Origin: Candidatus Gastranaerophilales bacterium
GTDB lineage: Bacteria > Cyanobacteriota > Vampirovibrionia > Gastranaerophilales > Gastranaerophilaceae
DNA length: 46,995 nucleotides
Direction of reading: 5' to 3'
NCBI GenBank assembly: GCA_944325565.1
Contig: CALVAT010000007.1
Location: forward strand, 1-46,995
Part shown: positions 42,253-46,995 of the stretch, piece by piece
Layout: each line of letters begins with the position of its first letter
Position numbering within the stretch: the first letter of the stretch is position 1
Made by a program: the position numbers and the translations under genes
Notes under the pieces: model-generated
Database searches by the model: none
What the model saw: the letters and a program-made list of their open reading frames with translations, nothing else
Told to the model about the DNA's origin: nothing

Positions 42253-43704
42253 TTATTTACTCAATGCCTCACCCAGAAGTTTGTTAATAATTTGCGGGTT
42301 AGCTCTTCCTTTTGTTTCCTTCATAATTTGCCCTACGAAAAAGCCCATAAGGTTGGTTTTCCCATTTTTGTAAGCCTCAACCTGCGCAGGATTTGCTTCA
42401 ATAACCTTTTGCACAAGTTCTTTTATCGCGCCTTCGTCCGAAATTACGCTCAAGCCCTCTTTTTCAATAATCTCTTGAGGTTTTGTACCGTTTTCAAGCA
42501 TTTGCGGAAGGATTTTCTTAGCTATGTTGTTTGAAATTGTACCTTTTGTAATAAGATTAACAAGCTCTGCAAGATGCTCCGGAGTAAGTTTTGTCTGGTT
42601 TATATTAATATTATGTTCTTTTAAAAATGCCGTAATATCACCGACAAGAAGGTTATTTGCCGTTCTATAATCAGCTCCCAGCTCGAGCACTTTATCATAG
42701 AAAAGAGCTGTTTCCATTTGTTCCACCATAACATTGGCATCATAAGCGCTAAGCCCGAGAGATTCATATCTTTTACGTTTTGCATCAGGAAGCTCCGGCA
42801 TTTTCTTCCTGATTTCTTCAACCCATTCTCTTGAAATTTCAACAGGCATTAAATCGGGCTCAGGGAAGTAACGATAGTCATTTGCATCTTCTTTACTTCT
42901 CATTGTTTTGGTAACCTTCTGGTTATCATCCCAGAGTCTTGTTTCCTGATCTACTTCACCGCCTTCTTCAACAATTTCAATTTGCCTGTCTATTTCATAT
43001 TCAATAGCCCTTTGCAAAGCAGAAAAACTGTTGATATTTTTAATTTCTGCACGGGTGCCGAATTTATCTGAACCTTTAGGCATAACAGAGACGTTAGCAT
43101 CACATCTCATAGAACCTTCTTCAAGGTTTCCGTCGCAAACCCCTATATAGCGGACAATGTTTCTTAACTCTTCCATGTATGCTCTGGCCTCGTCAGAAGA
43201 TCTCATATCAGGTTCAGATACGATTTCAAGAAGAGGTGTACCCGCTCTATTAAGGTCAACAAGCGAATATAAAGAACCGGCAAGACCGTCCGCACCTGCG
43301 TGCACAAGTTTCCCCGCATCTTCTTCAAGGTGTGCACGGGTAATACCTATTTTTTTACCTTTAATATTAATATAACCGTTTACGCATATAGGCTGGTCAT
43401 ATTGAGAAATTTGGTATCCCTTCGGCAAATCAGGATAAAAATACTGTTTTCTGTCAAATTTGCATCTTGCTGGTATTTCACAGTTCAGCGCAAGTCCCAA
43501 AAGAATCCCCATATTAACGCATTCTTTATTCAAAACAGGCAATACCCCAGGCATCCCCAGAGTAATTGTGCTTGTGTGCGTATTCGGTTCTGCACCGAAC
43601 TCCGTTGAATCGGGTGCAAATATTTTTGATTTTGTTTTCAGCTGGGCATGCACTTCTAGCCCTATAACTACCTCATATTTATCTCTAATTGCTTGTGAAA
43701 CCAT
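42253..43704 (-). CDS. gatB: Aspartyl/glutamyl-tRNA amidotransferase subunit B
   Basis: 483 residues, full length. It starts with Glu-Val-Ile/Val-Ile-Gly-Leu-Glu-Val-His-Ala-Gln-Leu, has Leu-Gly-Met-Pro-Gly-Val-Leu-Pro and the Phe-Asp-Arg-Lys-Gln-Tyr-Phe-Tyr-Pro-Asp-Leu-Pro-Lys-Gly-Tyr-Gln-Ile-Ser-Gln kinase motif, and ends with the GatB/YqeY tail (Gly-Gln-Val/Ile-Met-Lys). With GatA and GatC it converts Glu-tRNA-Gln and Asp-tRNA-Asn to the amidated forms. gatA and gatC are not in this window. Confidence 0.97.
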   Translation of the reverse strand: MVSQAIRDKYEVVIGLEVHAQLKTKSKIFAPDSTEFGAEPNTHTSTITLGMPGVLPVLNKECVNMGILLGLALNCEIPARCKFDRKQYFYPDLPKGYQISQYDQPICVNGYINIKGKKIGITRAHLEEDAGKLVHAGADGLAGSLYSLVDLNRAGTPLLEIVSEPDMRSSDEARAYMEELRNIVRYIGVCDGNLEEGSMRCDANVSVMPKGSDKFGTRAEIKNINSFSALQRAIEYEIDRQIEIVEEGGEVDQETRLWDDNQKVTKTMRSKEDANDYRYFPEPDLMPVEISREWVEEIRKKMPELPDAKRKRYESLGLSAYDANVMVEQMETALFYDKVLELGADYRTANNLLVGDITAFLKEHNININQTKLTPEHLAELVNLITKGTISNNIAKKILPQMLENGTKPQEIIEKEGLSVISDEGAIKELVQKVIEANPAQVEAYKNGKTNLMGFFVGQIMKETKGRANPQIINKLLGEALSK

Positions 43705-43770
43705 ATTTTCAACTTCCTTAATACTATTAATTTATTATTATGTACTAAATTTTAGCACAAACCCGCTTAA

Positions 43771-44910
43771 CTATTTTGCAGCCTGTGCAAGCTCCATTTC
43801 TTTTTTTCTTTTACGTCTTCTCATCAGATCTACAAATGCCTCAAGACGTGTAATATAACCGGCTTTACCCGTTTGTTCATCAAGAATCAGAGGCAAAATA
43901 GGAATTTCGCAGTTTTCTCTGATAGCGGGGAAAAAGTTCTGCGACATAATCTCAGGCATACATGTGAACGGGCTTACGTGAATAATACCGTCTTTACCGT
44001 TTTCGTTAGCATAAACAATATCAGACACACATTCCAATGAGTCACCGCCTATATCTCTGGCAAGGTAAGGCTTTGCAAGTCTTATTGCTCTTTCAAGGTG
44101 TGTTTCGCCTTTAACAAACATCTTAGGAATGATTGCGTCTCTTAAAAAGCTTGAAACAGTGAGAGTTCTTCTCGTCTGCACGCCCATTTTTCCGAGTTCT
44201 CGCTCAATATTCTGGTTTGAAAACGGGTCTTGCACAAGATAAATTTCGCCTGTCAAATCAACATGCAAGACATCTCGTTTCGGATCAATTTGTACCTTTT
44301 TAATTTCTGCCGTTGCCTGCTTTTCTGCTTTTTTTAATTCTTTGTAGTGATTTGCTTCATAAATAAGCTTCATACCCTTTTTAAAAGCCTTTTCAGCATC
44401 GCCTGTGTGGATTTCTCTTGCTCTGTAATATGAAAGAAGGTTTTCCATTCTGTCAGTGGCAAAAACTTTTCTAAAAGCAAAAACAATAGCTCTTAATATA
44501 GTTATCGGATTTTTCACCCCGCTTAATTCTGTTAAAAATTTGTACATACCTTTTACTCCGTCATAAAGCTGGAGTTCTATGTAATTTGCGTGATACCCCA
44601 TATCCGCGAGCGTATTTTGTATACCCGCACCATATTCGCCAAGACGGCATATACCCGGAGACGAAATCATTGCTACATAATCCGCACCGCCTTCAATGGC
44701 TTCGATAAAATTTCCTAAAATCAATTTATAAGGCAGACAAATTGACTCAGGGCTGTTTTTTGTACCTAAAGAAAGAGTCCTTTTGCTGGAATACGGCGGG
44801 ATAAAAGGTTCTATCCCGAGTCTTCTTAATGCTGAGCCCCACGCAATATAAATATTTCCCATATGAGGGAATGCAACTTTAATTTTTTTCTTTGTTTTTT
44901 TGTCTGCCAT
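43771..44910 (-). CDS. Acyl-CoA dehydratase activase-like protein (COG3580/3581 type)
   Basis: 379 residues. The opening Val-Ala-Phe-Pro-His-Met-Gly-Asn, then Pro-Pro-Tyr-Ser-Ser-Lys-Arg-Thr-Leu-Ser-Leu-Gly-Thr, Cys-Leu-Pro-Tyr-Lys, Pro-Gly-Ile-Cys-Arg and, near the end, Pro-Phe-Thr-Cys-Met-Pro-Glu match proteins I know as 2-hydroxyacyl-CoA dehydratase activase-related, common in anaerobes. The three Cys sites are likely Fe-S cluster ligands. In related systems, activase and dehydratase subunits work together on CoA esters; here it stands alone, without HgdA/B or a kinase-fold activase next to it, so its partner is unknown. The terminal 15 residues are Arg/Lys-rich. Family assignment is from memory. 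Confidence 0.72.
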   Translation of the reverse strand: MADKKTKKKIKVAFPHMGNIYIAWGSALRRLGIEPFIPPYSSKRTLSLGTKNSPESICLPYKLILGNFIEAIEGGADYVAMISSPGICRLGEYGAGIQNTLADMGYHANYIELQLYDGVKGMYKFLTELSGVKNPITILRAIVFAFRKVFATDRMENLLSYYRAREIHTGDAEKAFKKGMKLIYEANHYKELKKAEKQATAEIKKVQIDPKRDVLHVDLTGEIYLVQDPFSNQNIERELGKMGVQTRRTLTVSSFLRDAIIPKMFVKGETHLERAIRLAKPYLARDIGGDSLECVSDIVYANENGKDGIIHVSPFTCMPEIMSQNFFPAIRENCEIPILPLILDEQTGKAGYITRLEAFVDLMRRRKRKKEMELAQAAK

Positions 44911-45055
44911 ACTCCTGACCCTTGTCTAAAAATGTATAATGATTCAAAATATTTTTTAATAGGTATTTTTCCTAATTATATATTAAATAAAAATTTTTAG
45001 TGTTGAATTATTAAGCAATATAAACAGCCCATGTTTTCTTATATTTTGTTTGGGA

Positions 45056-45061
45056 TATAAT
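45056..45061 (+). promoter_or_regulatory. -10 element of rpsB
   Basis: Perfect TATAAT, but no good -35 hexamer. The transcript would start near 45068 and have a leader of about 110 bases before the rpsB ATG. Confidence 0.45.
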
Positions 45062-45082
45062 TTTTATTGTAGTACAGTAATT

Positions 45083-45130
45083 GGACTTTAGACGGAACCA
45101 GTCGGGGCTGAGAAGCCGGTCTTCAAAGCA
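45083..45130 (+). promoter_or_regulatory. Structured rpsB leader, candidate S2 autoregulatory element
   Basis: CTTTAGAC (45086-45093) can pair with GTCTTCAAAG (45119-45128, two bases bulged), enclosing a hairpin GGCT-GAGA-AGCC (45105-45116) with a purine-rich tetraloop. Ribosomal protein S2 is known to regulate its own mRNA leader in some bacteria. That this leader does so is inferred from position and structure. Confidence 0.45.
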
Positions 45131-45177
45131 AAACACCCTTCCTAGTATGTTAAAGCCCGCAAGAAAAGGAGAAAAAG

Positions 45178-45963
45178 ATGCCGGTAGCATCAATGATTGA
45201 TTTACTTGAAGCCGGAGTACACTTCGGTCACCAGACACAAAGATGGAACCCCAAAATGAAACCGTATATTTACGGTGCAAGAAACGGAATCTATGTAATA
45301 GATTTAAGAAAAACTTCCGATAAATTGGATGAAGCTTACGAAATCGTTAAAGAATTTGCAGCAAGAGGCAAAAATGTTCTTTTCGTAGGTACTAAAAAAC
45401 AAGCTACAGAAGTTGTTGCACAGGAAGCACAAAGATGCGGAATGTACTATATCAACAGAAGATGGCTCGGCGGTTTGTTAACTAACTTTGAAACTATCAG
45501 AGGCAGAGTTAACAAATTAAGAGAACTCGAAGACTTCGTAAATTCAGGTCACATTGACAAACTTCCTAAAAAAGAAGTTGTTCAAATGACTAAAAAACTC
45601 GAAAAATTGTCTAAAACATTAGGCGGTATCAAAGAAATGCGCGGTATGCCGGACATTATCTTTGTTGTTGACCAGAAAAAAGAAGATATTGCTATTGCAG
45701 AAGCTAACAAATTGCATATCCCTGTAATTTGTCTTGCTGATACAAACGCAAACCCTGATGGAATCGATTACATCATCCCCGGTAACGATGATGCTATCCG
45801 TTCAATCAGATTGATTGCTTCTAAATTGGCTGATGCAGTTTTAGAAGGCAAACAATTAAGAGAAAACAAAGCTGTAGGCGCTAAAGCAGAAACTATTAAA
45901 GCTGAAGATGCAGGCGTTACAGCAGAAGAAGCCAAAGCTGAAGAAGCTCCGGCTGAAGCATAA
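45178..45963 (+). CDS. rpsB: 30S ribosomal protein S2
   Basis: 261 residues. It opens with the S2 signature [12 protein letters not shown]-x-Arg-Trp-Asn-Pro-Lys-Met and has [12 protein letters not shown]. The last 30 residues are an Ala/Glu-rich acidic tail, common in S2. AAAGGAG precedes the ATG. As usual in bacteria, it is followed by tsf, here across a terminator-like hairpin, suggesting separate control or partial read-through. Confidence 0.98.
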   Translation: MPVASMIDLLEAGVHFGHQTQRWNPKMKPYIYGARNGIYVIDLRKTSDKLDEAYEIVKEFAARGKNVLFVGTKKQATEVVAQEAQRCGMYYINRRWLGGLLTNFETIRGRVNKLRELEDFVNSGHIDKLPKKEVVQMTKKLEKLSKTLGGIKEMRGMPDIIFVVDQKKEDIAIAEANKLHIPVICLADTNANPDGIDYIIPGNDDAIRSIRLIASKLADAVLEGKQLRENKAVGAKAETIKAEDAGVTAEEAKAEEAPAEA

Positions 45964-45973
45964 TCTATAATTT

Positions 45974-46008
45974 AAAAAGCAGGTTGGGAAACTCCTGCCT
46001 GCTTTTTT
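45974..46008 (+). terminator. Terminator or attenuator between rpsB and tsf
   Basis: AAAAAGCAGG (45974-45983) pairs with CCTGCTTTTT (45998-46007), ending in a T-run. It lies just after the rpsB stop. No clear promoter follows before tsf, so it may only reduce tsf transcription. Confidence 0.85.
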
Positions 46009-46120
46009 AAATTTAATATCTTTCCGGACAGAAAGTAAGTATTTTTGAGATTGTTCACACCCCGATTAAGTTTTGGGTAGACATCTAAAGTTTATTAAAA
46101 CAAACAGAGAGGATAATATT

Positions 46121-46987
46121 ATGACAATAACCGCTGCTATGGTAAAAGAACTCAGAGAAAAAACCGGTGCAGGTATTCTTGATGCGAAAAAAGCACTTGT
46201 TGAAAACAACGGTGATATGGAAAAAGCTATGGAATATCTCCGCCAAAAAGGTATTGCTTCTGCAGAAAAGAAAATGGGCAGAATCGCTGCTGAAGGTTTA
46301 GTAGGTTCTTATATTGAAGGCAATACAGGAGCAATGATTGAAGTAAACTGCGAAACAGACTTTGTTGCCAAAAACGAAGAGTTTAAAGAACTCGTTTCTA
46401 ACCTTGCAAAACAGGTTGTTGCAACAAAACCTGCTAATGTTGAAGAATTATTAGCTTCTACATGCGCTAAATGCGGCAAAAAAATCGAAGATATTGTTAA
46501 AGAAAAAGTTGCTACAATCGGCGAAAAAATTACCGTAAGAAGATTCGTAATCGTTGAAGGAAACCCTGCAACATACATTCACAACGGTAAAATCGGTGTT
46601 CTTTTAAACACTGACAAGGCTGACGAAGCTTTAGAAAAAGATATCTGCTTGCACATCGCATCTAACGCTCCTGAATTCGTTTCAAGAGAAGAAATTCCTC
46701 AATCGGTTATCGATGAAGAAACAAGAATCGAAATGGGCAAAGAAGACCTTGCTAAAAAACCAGAAAACATCAGAGCAAAAATCGTTGAAGGCAGAATCAA
46801 CAAATTGATGGCTTCAAGATGTCTACTTGAACAACCATTCGTGAAAAACCCTGACGAAACAGTTGCTCAATTGATTGAAGGTAAATTGCAAATCAAATCA
46901 TTTGTTCGCTACGTATTAGGCGAAGGTCTCGAAAAAAGACAGGACAACTTTGCTGAAGAAGTAGCAAGCCAGATGGCCGGCAAGTAA
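46121..46987 (+). CDS. tsf: Translation elongation factor Ts
   Basis: 288 residues. It opens with the UBA-like domain (Met-Val-Lys-Glu-Leu-Arg-Glu-Lys-Thr-Gly-Ala-Gly) and has the nucleotide-exchange core motif Cys-Glu-Thr-Asp-Phe-Val-Ala. EF-Ts releases GDP from EF-Tu. I chose the ATG at 46121, with AGAGAGGA upstream; the frame stays open to 46073 but the extension is not family-like. A Cys-Ala-Lys-Cys-Gly segment near residue 110 takes the place of the usual Gly-Lys-Thr turn. Confidence 0.97.
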   Translation: MTITAAMVKELREKTGAGILDAKKALVENNGDMEKAMEYLRQKGIASAEKKMGRIAAEGLVGSYIEGNTGAMIEVNCETDFVAKNEEFKELVSNLAKQVVATKPANVEELLASTCAKCGKKIEDIVKEKVATIGEKITVRRFVIVEGNPATYIHNGKIGVLLNTDKADEALEKDICLHIASNAPEFVSREEIPQSVIDEETRIEMGKEDLAKKPENIRAKIVEGRINKLMASRCLLEQPFVKNPDETVAQLIEGKLQIKSFVRYVLGEGLEKRQDNFAEEVASQMAGK

Positions 46988-46995
46988 AAGGCGTA

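Overview
The window is an A+T-rich bacterial chromosome segment with closely packed genes on both strands. I see no rRNA, tRNA, insertion sequence, integrase or phage module. The gene content points to a Gram-negative, fermentative relative of the cyanobacteria, most likely a gut-type Melainabacteria/Vampirovibrionia genome (order Gastranaerophilales). The reasons are a KDO cytidylyltransferase (implying lipopolysaccharide), type IV pilus parts with a PilM-PilN fusion, a DUF3326 protein typical of the cyanobacterial lineage, a CoA-dehydratase-activase-like protein of anaerobes, and the tRNA amidotransferase route (GatB). The assignment is an inference; marker-gene phylogeny would settle it.

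Layout. 1-220 holds two copies of a 56-base hairpin-bearing direct repeat. 260-2233 encodes a HIT protein and a TPR protein. 2236-4812 (minus) is a tight overlapping operon: metallo-beta-lactamase-fold hydrolase, DUF3326 protein, prepilin-like protein. 4924-7250 (plus) pairs an HD-GYP protein with TrmFO. 7291-12834 holds an HExxH protein, a UvrD-like helicase, leucyl aminopeptidase and a small membrane protein. 12831-16406 (minus) is der-plsY-malic enzyme, the malic enzyme carrying a large internal insertion. 16555-20577 holds an ICMT-like methyltransferase behind a perfect palindrome, then agmatinase, PilO and the PilM-PilN fusion (minus). 20692-26066 holds rlmB, a primary-type sigma factor, adenine deaminase, small exported proteins and a BlaI-type repressor. 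26063-30635 is a signalling block: CHASE2-GGDEF cyclase, two tiny overlapping ORFs, a PAS histidine kinase and a REC/degenerate-GGDEF/REC protein. 30632-38584 holds kdsB, ruvB and a minus-strand run comEC-trpS-coaBC-nif3-exported protein. 38670-42094 is an accessory-looking block of three lineage-specific coiled-coil or membrane proteins around a GC-richer palindromic stretch. 42253-46987 returns to core genes: gatB, the activase-like protein, rpsB and tsf.

Working together. Surface and motility functions (prepilin, PilMN, PilO, ComEC for DNA uptake) sit near several signalling proteins of the c-di-GMP and two-component types. Several plus-strand genes have a consensus-like -10 hexamer placed so that the predicted transcript starts at or next to the ATG, suggesting leaderless mRNAs for an HD-GYP protein, a helicase and a histidine kinase. 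The least explained parts are the coiled-coil block at 38.7-42.1 kb, the overlapping micro-ORFs at 28.0-28.25 kb, the malic enzyme insertion and the edge repeats.
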